A DNA stretch of 56,425 nt. Origin: an uncultured Lachnospiraceae bacterium (GTDB taxonomy: Bacteria > Bacillota > Clostridia > Lachnospirales > Lachnospiraceae). Each line of letters opens with the position of its first letter. Positions within the stretch are counted from its first letter, which is position 1. A program made the position numbers and the translations under genes. A model generated the notes under the pieces. The model had not been told where the DNA came from and did no database searches. It saw only the letters and a program-made list of their open reading frames with translations. This document shows, in pieces, positions 16,674 through 25,964 of this stretch. The DNA lies in contig CAJUMC010000009.1 of NCBI GenBank assembly GCA_910587085.1, positions 1 through 56,425 on the forward strand, read 5' to 3'.

Positions 16674-17714
16674 TTATTCCGTCTGCGGGCAGTATTCAAA
16701 AGCAATTGCATGAGCAATTCCGGGTACGCTGTTCCCCTCGTTAAAGCTGACCGTGGAAAGAAGGGCGCCGGTCGGCACGAACAGCACCTTTTTCCAGGTT
16801 CCCTGTGCAAGCCTGCGCAGGATATAGCCGGTCAGCGTAATGGCCGAACAGCCGCAGCCGCTGCCTCCGGCGTCCGTCCCCTGCCGGTCGGCATCAAATA
16901 TTTCCATACCGCAGTCCATATAATTCTGCTCAATATCAAACCCCTTTTCGCGGAGCATCGCCAGCAGAATCTCTTTTCCCACCGCACCCAGATCCCCGGT
17001 GACAATCCGGTCAAACTCCTTCGGCTCCGCCCCGAAATCCTCCAGATAGCGCGCGATCGTATCGCAGGCCGCCGGCGCCATGCAGGCTCCCATATTCATG
17101 GAATCCTTTACGCCGAAGTCCACCACCCGCCCCATCGTCGCGGAGGTCAGCCGCACCGGATATTTGGATTTCTTCGGCGACAGCACCACCGCGCCGCTTC
17201 CGGTCACGGTCCAGGTAGCCGCCATCGGCCGCTGGTTGCCGTAGGCGAGCGGAAACCGGAACTGCTTCTCGGCTCCCGCAAAATGGCTCGAGGTCATGGC
17301 CACCATATTGCCCCCGAAGCCGCCGTCCACAAAAACGGCGGCCGCAAGCAGCGCCTCCCCCATGGTCGAGCAGGCCCCGTACAGTCCGAGCAGCGGGATA
17401 TTCATTGTTTCAATCCCGAAGGTGGTTGCAATCAGCTGTCCGAGCAGATCGCCGCCTGCGATATACCGAATATCGGTCTGGGCCAGCTCTGCGTCCGCAA
17501 TTGCATGCTCCACTGCCATTTTCTGAAAATTACTCTCAGCCTCCTCCCAGGTGGAGCCGCCGGCCATGGCGTCCTCCTGTACGACATCAAAATATTTGCC
17601 GAGCGGGCCCTCGCCCTCGAGCTTACCCGCAATGCTTGCCATTCCCCGGACATATACGCCGTTTCCGAAATACATGCTCTGCCTTCCCTGGCATTTTGAT
17701 TTCTGTTTTTCCAT
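16674..17714 (-). CDS. spoVAD: Stage V sporulation protein AD
   Basis: SpoVAD is a thiolase-fold protein that binds dipicolinic acid and is needed for its uptake into the spore. Length (346) and motifs fit: MYFGNGVYV, EDAMAGGSTWEEAE, YGACSTMGEAL, TSSHFAGAEKQFRFP, ATWTVTGSGAVVLS and the C-terminal VPTGALLSTVSFNEGNSVPGIAHA. Two ATGs are adjacent; the second (17714) sits 6 nt from AGGAGG and is preferred over 17717. The usual upstream partner spoVAC is absent: a divergent membrane-protein gene follows instead. Confidence 0.95.
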   Translation of the reverse strand: MEKQKSKCQGRQSMYFGNGVYVRGMASIAGKLEGEGPLGKYFDVVQEDAMAGGSTWEEAESNFQKMAVEHAIADAELAQTDIRYIAGGDLLGQLIATTFGIETMNIPLLGLYGACSTMGEALLAAAVFVDGGFGGNMVAMTSSHFAGAEKQFRFPLAYGNQRPMAATWTVTGSGAVVLSPKKSKYPVRLTSATMGRVVDFGVKDSMNMGACMAPAACDTIARYLEDFGAEPKEFDRIVTGDLGAVGKEILLAMLREKGFDIEQNYMDCGMEIFDADRQGTDAGGSGCGCSAITLTGYILRRLAQGTWKKVLFVPTGALLSTVSFNEGNSVPGIAHAIAFEYCPQTE

Positions 17715-17792
17715 CATCCGCCTCCTGTGATAATTGCTCTGCTGTTAAAATGCCCACGATGCGGAAAAACTATACCGCAGCCGCAAATGCAG

Positions 17793-17822
17793 CTGTACTT
17801 TTCCGCCCGCTTCTGCTATAAT
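17793..17822 (+). promoter_or_regulatory. Extended -10 promoter of the yihY-like gene
   Basis: TATAAT (17817-17822) with TG one base upstream (TGCTATAAT); the -35 (CTGTAC or TGTACT near 17793) is poor, as usual for extended -10 promoters. It lies 52 bp before the start codon. Confidence 0.55.
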
Positions 17823-17873
17823 AACCCAAGAGCCGGACAGGCGGACATATTTCATTTTGAGGAGAATCCGATT

Positions 17874-18782
17874 ATGCTGCACTCACTGATCAAACTGATC
17901 AATTCATTTTCCAAAAAACTGAGGGACGATTACGTCAGCGCGTTCTCGGCCCAGGCAGCATTCTTTCTTATTATCTCCTTTTTCCCGTTCACCATGTTTC
18001 TGCTGACGCTGCTGAACTATCTGCCGTTCTCCACGCCGGATATCGTCGCCGCAGTGCAGGAGGTCTTTCCCGAGACAATCAGCGAATATGTAGGGCAGCT
18101 TCTGGTCGAGCTGCTGGAAAAATCCTCGGGGACAGTGCTTTCCCTCACGGCAATCGCTGCCCTGTGGTCTTCCTCCAAGGGTTTTTATTCCGTAGTCCGC
18201 GGCCTGGACTCCATCTACCGCTCCAACGCAAGGAAAAATTATTTTGTCGCGCGCGCGCTGGCGGCGCTCTATACGCTGCTGTTTGCGCTGCTGCTGATCG
18301 TGGTGCTGTTTATCTTTGTATTCGGAAACCAGATCTATCTCTGGAGCCTGAAATTTCTGCCGATTCTCTCCGAGATGGCGCTGCTGATTATCAGCGTGCG
18401 CACCATCGTGGGCTTCGGTCTGATGATCCTGTTCTTTTCCCTGATGTACATGACCCTGCCGGGCCGCAAATCCTCTTTTTTTGCGGAGCTTCCGGGCGCA
18501 ATCATCACCTCGGCCGGCTGGCTGGGCTTTTCCTATCTGTTCTCTTTCTACATCGACAATTTCAGCAATTATTCGGCGACCTACGGCAGCCTGACCGCTG
18601 TCGTGCTCTGCATGCTCTGGTTTTATTCCTGTATGTATATTATGTTCATCGGGGCGGAAATCAACCAGGTTCTCTCCAACCCCGTGATCCACGAGGCGTT
18701 CCGGAACCTGCGGGCTGCCCGCAGAAAACGCCGTATGAACCGCAGAAAAAATTCCTCCGGCTGCAGCTCGGAGGAATCCTGA
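17874..18782 (+). CDS. YihY/BrkB family inner-membrane protein
   Basis: The 302-residue protein has about six membrane helices and the YihY/BrkB layout: DDYVSAFSAQAAFFLIISFFP at the first helix, ALWSSSKGFYSVVRGLDSIY in the first large loop, SFLFSFYIDNFSNYSATYGSL and the C-terminal LWFYSCMYIMFIGAEIN. Despite the old RNase BN label, these are not nucleases; transport or envelope roles are suspected. ATG at 17874 follows GAGGAG. The C-terminus is basic (RRKRRMNRRKN). An 8-bp inverted repeat (18751-18758 and 18770-18777) lies at the end of the gene, but no T-tract follows it. Confidence 0.92.
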   Translation: MLHSLIKLINSFSKKLRDDYVSAFSAQAAFFLIISFFPFTMFLLTLLNYLPFSTPDIVAAVQEVFPETISEYVGQLLVELLEKSSGTVLSLTAIAALWSSSKGFYSVVRGLDSIYRSNARKNYFVARALAALYTLLFALLLIVVLFIFVFGNQIYLWSLKFLPILSEMALLIISVRTIVGFGLMILFFSLMYMTLPGRKSSFFAELPGAIITSAGWLGFSYLFSFYIDNFSNYSATYGSLTAVVLCMLWFYSCMYIMFIGAEINQVLSNPVIHEAFRNLRAARRKRRMNRRKNSSGCSSEES

Positions 18783-18900
18783 AAATCACCTGTTAACGAT
18801 TGGTTATTGCAATATTCAATGCTGCTGTTTCATTGCCCGCAGCCTTCAGCAGAGCATTATGCGTTACTAATTATAAAGAGTCTTTGTTTTTTCTAATTAC

Positions 18901-21369
18901 TTAATATAAAAATATAAGTTCTGCCCCGGTATAATAATGGCCGACGATCTCCTCAAAATCATACCCTTCATCCACCATCGCCTTTACACCGTTCTGGCTC
19001 ATACCGGTTCCGTGCCCGTAACCGCCGCCGTTCAGCTTCCAGCCGGTAAGCTTTCCGTTCTCCTTCACCTCGTCGATTACGAAAAATGCACTCGGCAGAA
19101 GGCTCATATTGGCCGTCTCGCCGCCGTTCATCCGTATGACCGGAGTTTTATTCGGCGCAAGAGCCGTGCGGATTGCTGTCTGATAGGAAATCACGCATTC
19201 CTGCCGCTCTCCGCCCTCCTTTTTCGTCCCCGTCACGGCAAGCTCAAGCGCAATGCCGCTCTCGCCGCGCTTTGCCACCTGCACACTCTCGATGGTCTTC
19301 AGCCCGGTTGCCGCACAGAGCTGTTTTTTCAGCTGTTCGGCCGGAAAATTTACCTCCCACCGGTACCAGGAAAACCCCTGATCGAAGGTTTTTTCCTCGC
19401 TGCTCAGAATAAATTCCCGGAAGTCCGCCTCCGCAGACAGATCTCTTCTCTCCTTTTTTGCATTCTGCATGCAGCCCGTCAGATAGGCGATCGGGGATGC
19501 GTTCTCCCAAACCTCGCCGTAGCTGGCCGTATGCCCGCAGGAGGTGGAAAAATAATACGCCGTAATGACAGAGCCGCCGTGTGCCGCCACAAGACCGTAG
19601 GTCTCCTTTACCGCCAGGATCGACGCCTCGTTCTCCGCCACATTATTGTATACCTGGCTGCTCACGCTGTCATCCACATGCGCGCCGTAAGCGCGGAACC
19701 GGCTGGCCACCAGCTGATTAAAAGCATAGCTTCTCGCACAGACCGCCTGCACCTTCAGAGCCTCGGAGCCGTAGGAGGTCGGCATCTCGCTCGGGATCAC
19801 CGCGTAGAGATATTCCTCCATGGACAGCTCGTTCACAACCAGCAGTCCCTCCTCGGCCGACGCCACCTCGATCGTCCCCCGGTAGGCGGGCGTACCGCAG
19901 GTGCGTCCAACCGACAGAAGCTTTATTTTTCCCTCCCCGCCCACGGTCTCGACGACAATACGCTCCTTTTTCTTTTTTTCCTCCGCGGCCGTAAAGCTGA
20001 CCTGCTCCCCCGCCCGGAAGGTGGAGAGCTCCTCCCCGCGCTTCACCGTAAAATCGCGGTCCGCCGTGAGCCGCACCTCCTCATGATAGCGGGATTTATA
20101 GCCGGTTGTGTTGACCAGCACGCGGATATTGTCCGCTTTCAGCTTCTCCTTGATCAGCGCTGCGCAGATTTCCCCTCCGGATACGACAAAATCCGTAATC
20201 GTGTAGCCGACGAGAATCCGGCTTGTCTTTTCCATCGCCAGCTCACCGTATATTTTGTAGATGCGGAAATTTTCCTCCAGCGGCAGCTGCCCGTATCCCT
20301 CAATCTCAATCATATCCTCGCCCGTCAGCAGAACCTTGCCCTGAATGACGTCTCCCTTGACCGTCAGCCCGCGCACGGTGCCCGCATAGAGCTCAATATC
20401 GCACACCTGGTTCTCCAGCCCGCTCTCCAGCGGCAGCCACGTCTCGTAATCCAGGCGGAAGCCGCTCGCATAAACGCTGACCTGACTGCCGGCGGCTTTT
20501 ATCACCCAGGCGTTCGGCAGAGTGACCTTCTGCCATACCTCGCCGCGGATATACAGGATATCCTGTCCGGCGGCAACCACCTCGACGGAGCAATTCTCAA
20601 AATCCGACATTTTTTTCGGACGGCCGCCCTTTCTGCCGGCGGCCTGCCTGCTGAAATCATCCTCCGCCGGCTTCTGCTGCGCAGCCTCTGACAGCTCCTC
20701 GCTGTAATCCTCGCAGCCGGCGTACGAAAAGCTTCTGCCGTATTCGTTGTACAGGGTCGTCCCGCTTCCAAGCGCAAGCACATAAACCGGCTTTACCGCA
20801 GGCAGATCCTCCCGCTGCTCCCCGTCCCTGTCCGCCATTTCCTGACAAATGACCTCATAGATTGCGAGAAATTCGCTCAGATACAGCGTGTCCTCCTCGC
20901 GCACCGTTTTCAGCCGTTCCGGCAGGGCGCCGGTGACCCGGTAATAGTCAAGCTCCTCCGCCCGGCAGACTGCGATCAGGATATCCCGGAAATCGCCGCA
21001 GGTAAGCAAAGCAGCCGGAGAGATCTGCTCTGCCGGCAGATATCCGGCGTCCGATACGGCCGCGAAATGCTCGATTCCCTCCGCGTCTCCGACCGCGCTT
21101 TTAAGCTCGTCCGGCACGGCAAGCTTCCGCTGTTCGGCTCCGCTTAAATGCAGATAACTCAGAAGGCGGCAGGCCTCTGCCTGGGAGATCCCTTCCTTCT
21201 CTCTGTGCAGGACAAACTCCTGCTTTACCGGTTCCTGTCCGTCCTCCTCCCGTCCGCGTTTCCCTCCGCCGATAATATTGTAGCCGAACACTGCACCCGC
21301 AAGTATCAGGCACACGGCGATCAGAATCCCGTTTTTCAGTTTTTCCCTTTTCCGGCTCAACTCGTTCAC
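18901..21369 (-). CDS. Large SpoIID/LytB-domain protein
   Basis: An 822-residue membrane-anchored protein: a single N-terminal helix (about 14-31, ILIAVCLILAGAVFGYNI), some 460 residues with no recognised domain, then a SpoIID domain (about 495-815). SpoIID proteins are lytic transglycosylases acting on denuded glycan in engulfment. The catalytic-type Glu is visible in VIPSEMPTSYG (about 527), with VQAVCARSYA, YFSTSCGHTASYGEVW and YGHGTGMSQNG in family order. True SpoIID has about 340 residues, so this is a fused or expanded relative. The start codon is GTG, preceded by AGGAGG. A CATATTAT with ATAAA upstream (about 21410-21430) faintly resembles a sigma-E promoter. Confidence 0.88.
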   Translation of the reverse strand: MNELSRKREKLKNGILIAVCLILAGAVFGYNIIGGGKRGREEDGQEPVKQEFVLHREKEGISQAEACRLLSYLHLSGAEQRKLAVPDELKSAVGDAEGIEHFAAVSDAGYLPAEQISPAALLTCGDFRDILIAVCRAEELDYYRVTGALPERLKTVREEDTLYLSEFLAIYEVICQEMADRDGEQREDLPAVKPVYVLALGSGTTLYNEYGRSFSYAGCEDYSEELSEAAQQKPAEDDFSRQAAGRKGGRPKKMSDFENCSVEVVAAGQDILYIRGEVWQKVTLPNAWVIKAAGSQVSVYASGFRLDYETWLPLESGLENQVCDIELYAGTVRGLTVKGDVIQGKVLLTGEDMIEIEGYGQLPLEENFRIYKIYGELAMEKTSRILVGYTITDFVVSGGEICAALIKEKLKADNIRVLVNTTGYKSRYHEEVRLTADRDFTVKRGEELSTFRAGEQVSFTAAEEKKKKERIVVETVGGEGKIKLLSVGRTCGTPAYRGTIEVASAEEGLLVVNELSMEEYLYAVIPSEMPTSYGSEALKVQAVCARSYAFNQLVASRFRAYGAHVDDSVSSQVYNNVAENEASILAVKETYGLVAAHGGSVITAYYFSTSCGHTASYGEVWENASPIAYLTGCMQNAKKERRDLSAEADFREFILSSEEKTFDQGFSWYRWEVNFPAEQLKKQLCAATGLKTIESVQVAKRGESGIALELAVTGTKKEGGERQECVISYQTAIRTALAPNKTPVIRMNGGETANMSLLPSAFFVIDEVKENGKLTGWKLNGGGYGHGTGMSQNGVKAMVDEGYDFEEIVGHYYTGAELIFLY

Positions 21370-21575
21370 CCCGCTCCTCCTCTTCTGCTCGCCCTCGGCT
21401 CACTGTAACATAATATGTCCAGGCTGCCCCGTTTATGAATTGGCCGAGTTTTCCCCGGCAGCCGGATTACCTCCGCCCGCTTCCCGGATTTTTTACGCAC
21501 GAGAGCCGGCGCTCAACCGCACCGGCCCTCTTCTCCTCCTCTTCTTCCGGGCCGGCGCCTGCTCCCGCCCGCAGC

Positions 21576-23504
21576 CTATTTCCGCACCGGGTTAAAGCCG
21601 GATGCCTCCTTGAGCTCCTGCTTGTTGCGGTACATCCGCGCGTCCACTTCCGTCATCATATGATCCGGGGACACGATTGCGTCCTTCCCGTACACGCAGA
21701 AACCGATCGCCAGATAGAACGGAGCGCACCCCTGACGCCGCGCATTCTCCGCTTCCACCTGCCGCCGGATGCCTTCGGCACACTCCCCGGCTTCCCCGTC
21801 GGTAAAGCGGCCTGCCGCCAGCTTTACATATTCGTCACCGCCGATGCGGAAATTCATTTCCCGCACGGATTCAGAAAAATACTTTTTGCTGAGGATGCGG
21901 GCCGAAAGACAGATCACCTCGTCCCCGGCAAGATGCCCATAAGTATCATTGATATACTTCAGTCCGTTGTTGTCGCAAAGCAGGAAAAACAGCCGCTCTC
22001 CTTCCCCGAGCCCCTCCGCGAGCTGCGGGAGCATAAGATTGTAGCCGTTCCGGTTGTAAAGTCCTGTCATAGCATCCGTCAAGGCCCTGCGCTCCGCGGC
22101 CTCGTACAGCTCGTTCACGGCATAAAACCGCCGCAGCGACTCCAGCGCATTATTGACATTTCTAAGCCAGAACGGGAACCGGCGGTCGTACACGCACTCC
22201 CTGCCGGTATACTGCAGTACAGTGTAGCCGAAGCAGTGCGTGCCGAAATGCAGCAGGCTGAACAGGAACATAGCCGGCCTCTCCCTCTTCTCCCACAGAG
22301 CGGGCAGCATCTGCCTGCGCTCAAAGCTCCTCTCCAGAGAAACGCGGTCTCCCCGTTTGGAATCCGTTCCCCGTCCGCCCGGAGTATCCAGAGCAAGAAT
22401 AAGCCTCTCGGAAAGGTGCTCTTCGCTTTCGGCCAGATTCATCCTCTTCCAGTCCTCGCTCAGACACAGCCAGAGACGGTCAAACGGCCCGATATGATCT
22501 GCATAACCGTCGATTTCCCACAGGCAGTCGCTCAGCTGGCGCGCTGCGATCAGCATCTCCTGCATAAAGTTGTAGACCTCAAAAAACTGATTTTCCTTAT
22601 TTTCGGAATCCTCGAACGTATAGACTGGCTTCGGCGCACAGCCGCAGGAACAGCCCAGCCTCAGCTTCGGCCTCCATTCCTCCTCCCCCGGAACCGGCTT
22701 CTCTCCGAGCCGCTGCGCGATACATTCCACGGCCCGCTCCGCCGCCGCGTCAATATCCCGCTCAATGGAGGTGAAAAACGGCATGCTGCCGTGCTCCGGC
22801 TCTGCGCAGTCGAAACCGGTGACTATCACATCCTCCGGCACCCGCAGGCCGCGCTTCTGGAGCGCCCTGCATACCCCCGCGGCCATGGTATCGCTCCCGC
22901 ACGCAATCGCCTGCGGGAGCCTTCCTCCGGAAAGAAAATGCTCAAGCGCCGGCTCTCCCGTGTCGTACCAGAAGGTTCCGTAATACACTCTCGCTTCATC
23001 GCATGCAATCCCGGCCTCTTCCAGAGCGCTCCGCCAGCCCGAAAGCCTGGCCTCCGCATGCGGATGCCCCTTGGGGCCGGTCACAAACGCTATATCCGTA
23101 CAGCAATGCTTTTCAATCAGATGGCGCACGACCTCTTGCACCCCCTGTGCATCGTCGCAGAGGAAGCTCTCAAACCCCTCTTCCTCCCAGTCGCACGACA
23201 GCTTTATCCCGGAGAAATTTTTCCTGATTTTATCCATAATTTCGCGGGCAAAGCCCGGTCTGAGCTGAAGCGTAACCGGAACCGCCAGCACGGCATCGAG
23301 CGCCTCAAAGTTCACAAGCTCCGTAAACTTCGCCTCCCCCGCCTGGTATTCGGGATATCCCCCGCAGCTGAGCAGACTCGAAAAAACTACCGCGTCAAAG
23401 TCGTACCGAAAAGCTGCTCTTCCGACCGCCTTCAGCAGCTTCTTTTGAAAAGCCGCATCCGGCTGTCCCAGAAATATACCGATTCTCTTTCTGCAATTCT
23501 GCAT
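21576..23504 (-). CDS. Cytosolic diguanylate cyclase with LacI-type ligand-binding sensor
   Basis: The 642-residue protein lacks a signal peptide, membrane helix and DNA-binding helix. Residues about 8-280 form a periplasmic-binding-protein type 1 (LacI-like) domain (RIGIFLGQPDAAF; SGWRSALEEAGI; ACGSDTMAAGVCRAL; DVIVTGFDCAE). A linker with helices follows and then a GGDEF domain (about 475-640): DAMTGLYNRNGYN, CDNNGLKYINDTYGH and the active-site loop RIGGDEY (555-559). GGDEY retains the acidic residues, so c-di-GMP synthesis is expected. No RxxD inhibitory site is present before it. It probably reads a cytosolic sugar or metabolite. GAGAGGA precedes the ATG. Confidence 0.93.
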   Translation of the reverse strand: MQNCRKRIGIFLGQPDAAFQKKLLKAVGRAAFRYDFDAVVFSSLLSCGGYPEYQAGEAKFTELVNFEALDAVLAVPVTLQLRPGFAREIMDKIRKNFSGIKLSCDWEEEGFESFLCDDAQGVQEVVRHLIEKHCCTDIAFVTGPKGHPHAEARLSGWRSALEEAGIACDEARVYYGTFWYDTGEPALEHFLSGGRLPQAIACGSDTMAAGVCRALQKRGLRVPEDVIVTGFDCAEPEHGSMPFFTSIERDIDAAAERAVECIAQRLGEKPVPGEEEWRPKLRLGCSCGCAPKPVYTFEDSENKENQFFEVYNFMQEMLIAARQLSDCLWEIDGYADHIGPFDRLWLCLSEDWKRMNLAESEEHLSERLILALDTPGGRGTDSKRGDRVSLERSFERRQMLPALWEKRERPAMFLFSLLHFGTHCFGYTVLQYTGRECVYDRRFPFWLRNVNNALESLRRFYAVNELYEAAERRALTDAMTGLYNRNGYNLMLPQLAEGLGEGERLFFLLCDNNGLKYINDTYGHLAGDEVICLSARILSKKYFSESVREMNFRIGGDEYVKLAAGRFTDGEAGECAEGIRRQVEAENARRQGCAPFYLAIGFCVYGKDAIVSPDHMMTEVDARMYRNKQELKEASGFNPVRK

Positions 23505-23584
23505 GCTTTCCCGTCCTCTCTTTTCCGTTCAAGCTTTCCTTTTGAGCCTTTTAGCAGCAAAAGCCTCACTTCGCACATATTGCA

Positions 23585-23613
23585 ATTATACCTTCTATTC
23601 CGCTAAATTACAA
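23585..23613 (-). promoter_or_regulatory. Promoter of the diguanylate cyclase gene
   Basis: On the minus strand TTGTAA (23613-23608) and TATAAT (23590-23585) are 17 bp apart, with about 75 nt of leader. The rest of 23505-23851 is AT-rich and shows no gene. Confidence 0.72.
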
Positions 23614-23851
23614 TCCGTTATTTCCGTTTTCCTTCCCTGCTGCGGGCGGTGCAGCATATTTTCTCTTTTTACAAAAATATTATTATGGATGGAAAAATTA
23701 GATTATTATTGGAATATAAGATTCTATATAGTAATATTATATTGATACTAATTCACCGATACTCATACCTGCAATGGATACAAGCTTTTTGACACACGGA
23801 TAAAATACAGAAAAGAGAGTACGAAAATCTGATTTGAGAGGTGATGTCCGA

Positions 23852-24471
23852 ATGTTTTCGAACTGTCCAGGCACCCAGCCGCTGCTGCGCTTCGATGCCG
23901 CCGGCTTCCGGGAATTTTCCGGTTTTCTCCCGGAACCGTCTGCTGGAACAGGACTCTGCCCCCGGCAGGACTGTTCGACCAGGTGCTCCGCTTTTCCTTC
24001 CCCGGCGAATATTCCCCGATCATCCCGGAAAACCTGGCCCGTTTTGAAACCCTGGAAAAAAAGACGGCTTATTTTCTGGACAGTGTACTCCCATGTCTGG
24101 TGAGGACAGCTCCGCCGCCGGCCGTCGGCCTGATGCTGAAGCGGATCACCGAAACCGGCGGCACCATCCGCATTGACGAGCTCGCAGGCGGGCTCTCGTG
24201 TTCCTCCCGGCATATCATCAGCCGGCTCTTCCTCGCAGCGCTCGGCTGCAGCCCGAAAAGCTTCTGCAGATATGCGCGTTTTCAGACCGTGCTCGCAGCG
24301 ATGGAAAGGGCGCCCGGCCGGAACAGCGCCGCCTTTCTGCAAAAGACAAGCTATTCCGACCGGGCGCATTTTCAGAGGGAGTTCCGTGAATTCACCGGCA
24401 TCACCCCCCGGCAGTACACACGACAGCTGACCGCGCTGACGCCTACGGCGGGCATTCTGTCCGCCCCGTAA
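23852..24471 (+). pseudogene. AraC-type regulator, apparently frameshifted
   Basis: The 3' part (frame from about 23971 to 24471) encodes a clear AraC/XylS HTH domain: IRIDELAGGLSCSSRHIISRLF, then SYSDRAHFQREFREFTGITPRQYTRQL. This frame has no plausible start; going upstream it meets a TGA at 23842. The only start with a good site (GAGAGGTGA, ATG 23852) lies in another frame (MFSNCPGTQPLLRFDAAGF) and would need a -1 shift or one missing base, possibly near the C-run at 23959-23963. The joined length of about 206 residues fits single-domain AraC proteins. It may be a pseudogene, an assembly error or programmed slippage. No T-rich slippery site is seen. Confidence 0.55.
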
Positions 24472-24506
24472 AAACCGGCCTGCACAAAGTGCAGCGGCAG
24501 GCTTTT
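24471..24506. terminator. Terminator between AraC-type gene and ABC cluster
   Basis: GCCTGC/GCAGGC with an inner CTGCA/TGCAG, flanked by AAAA on the left and TTTT on the right. It can serve both convergent transcription units, but the stem is imperfect. Confidence 0.5.
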
Positions 24507-25964
24507 CTACGGCCGATAATCCTTCAGAAGCCCGGCCAATTCTTCGACCGCCGCCCCATCCGCCGCAAACAGACATACACCGTCAACCTCCACCGCCAGC
24601 TCCTGCCCGCTGCCTTCCAGTTTCAGATAGCGCACGGAGCGGAGCACTCCGGCACCGTCCTTGTCAAGAAATTCCAGGACGAGTACGGGTTCCTCCCCGA
24701 TCACATCCTCCTCCGTCAGCTCTCGCGTCAGTTTCAGAGCAATAATTTCCTGATACAATGTACGGAATTCATCATCTTCGTCCTCATTCAGTGATTTTCC
24801 GTCTACCGTTATATAATCTGTAACGACTTCCTGCCCGGTTTCCCCCGTCTCCGAATTGTGCGTGATGTCAACCCTTCGCACGGTATCCCCATACGCGATA
24901 TTCATACCCCCGATCAGCGTGATGTTGACCATTTGCGTATAGCGGTCCACCAGGGCAAAAGTATCCGCGGCAAGCAGCTCCTCCGCCTTCTCCTGCTCCA
25001 TCATAAAAGTCTGCCCGGAACCTTCCAGGCACACATAGCGGTGGGTCTGCGTTTCGTTCATGCCGCCGAAGTGCACCGTAAACTCCCTGACCTCCGACGA
25101 TTCTGCATCCGTGTACGTCACCGTCAGCGCCGTCTCCGGCCTGTCCAGGCCATACTGCTGCTTATCCTGCTCATGATAGCTTACCAGCTCTCCCAGCGAC
25201 ATTCCCACATACTTTTTCATCAGCTCGGAAAATGCAGTGAAATCAACGGTCACCGGAACCGGATACACGCCTGTAAGAAGAAGGGAATACTGATAAATCC
25301 CCATCAGCTCCGCCTGCTCCCCCGTATTTTTCGCGACGGTGAACGGCGGAAACGCGTCGCCGGAAAGCTTCAGTCCTGTGGCTTTTTCCGCGGTGAACTC
25401 CGGCACGGCAGCCTTCTCAAGCAGCGCGTCCTGCCCTCCGGCAAACGCCCCGCGAACCTCCTCGGAAACCACATATACGTCCCTGCTTCCATCCGTACAG
25501 GCATAGTATCCCGCGCCGGCACCGGCCGGATCACCGAGCCGGACTGCTCTGGACGACCCGTCTTTAAGCGTCGCGGTAACGGTAAACTCCGGTTCCTCCA
25601 GCCCGTACTCCGCCAGATCCTCCGCGTCCGCGAGCACCGCCGTTTCCGCCGTAAACTGCGCCAGCTTCTCCTTCATTGCGTCCGCCGTCCCGGCACTCAC
25701 GTCAAACTCCGCATCCCCGGCAAACTCCCAGCCGGATTCCCCCGCAAGAATTGTAAACGGAAATTCCTTTGATTTTACCTCGATGGACGCAATCTCCTCC
25801 TTGGGCAGCGACAGAAGCACAATATCCGGTTCCTCCGTCTCCCCGTTCTCCTCCTCATTTTTCTTCCAGGAGGAAGCAGCCAGATAGCTGACGACCAGCA
25901 GCGCAAGCACTGCCGTCATTCCGAGCAAGGTGATCAGATTCTTTTTCTTTTTGCCCGCAGCCAT
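24507..25964 (-). CDS. DUF4340 domain-containing protein
   Basis: The 485-residue protein has one N-terminal membrane helix (about 11-31, ITLLGMTAVLALLVVSYLAA) and a large extracytoplasmic region with DUF4340 features: IASIEVKSKEFPFTI, GWEFAGD, LAEYGLEEPEFTVTATLKDG, VRLGDPAGAGAGYYA and YVVSEEV. DUF4340 commonly accompanies GldG-type ABC auxiliary proteins, as here. It begins immediately after the upstream gene: the TAG stop abuts the ATG, with AAGGAGG inside the upstream coding end, so translational coupling is likely. Function unknown; it is probably the outward-facing partner of the transporter. Confidence 0.9.
   Translation of the reverse strand: MAAGKKKKNLITLLGMTAVLALLVVSYLAASSWKKNEEENGETEEPDIVLLSLPKEEIASIEVKSKEFPFTILAGESGWEFAGDAEFDVSAGTADAMKEKLAQFTAETAVLADAEDLAEYGLEEPEFTVTATLKDGSSRAVRLGDPAGAGAGYYACTDGSRDVYVVSEEVRGAFAGGQDALLEKAAVPEFTAEKATGLKLSGDAFPPFTVAKNTGEQAELMGIYQYSLLLTGVYPVPVTVDFTAFSELMKKYVGMSLGELVSYHEQDKQQYGLDRPETALTVTYTDAESSEVREFTVHFGGMNETQTHRYVCLEGSGQTFMMEQEKAEELLAADTFALVDRYTQMVNITLIGGMNIAYGDTVRRVDITHNSETGETGQEVVTDYITVDGKSLNEDEDDEFRTLYQEIIALKLTRELTEEDVIGEEPVLVLEFLDKDGAGVLRSVRYLKLEGSGQELAVEVDGVCLFAADGAAVEELAGLLKDYRP

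Noticed and set aside
18937..20691. 584-codon plus-strand frame opposite the SpoIID-domain gene
   Set aside because: Shadow frame in GC-rich coding DNA, no recognisable domain or ribosome site.
21435..23606. 723-codon plus-strand frame opposite the diguanylate cyclase
   Set aside because: Low-quality composition and no motifs; the opposite strand has intact LacI-like and GGDEF domains.
23737..24576. 279-codon minus-strand frame over the AraC-type region
   Set aside because: The plus strand has a recognisable HTH domain; this frame has no similarity and overlaps the terminator.
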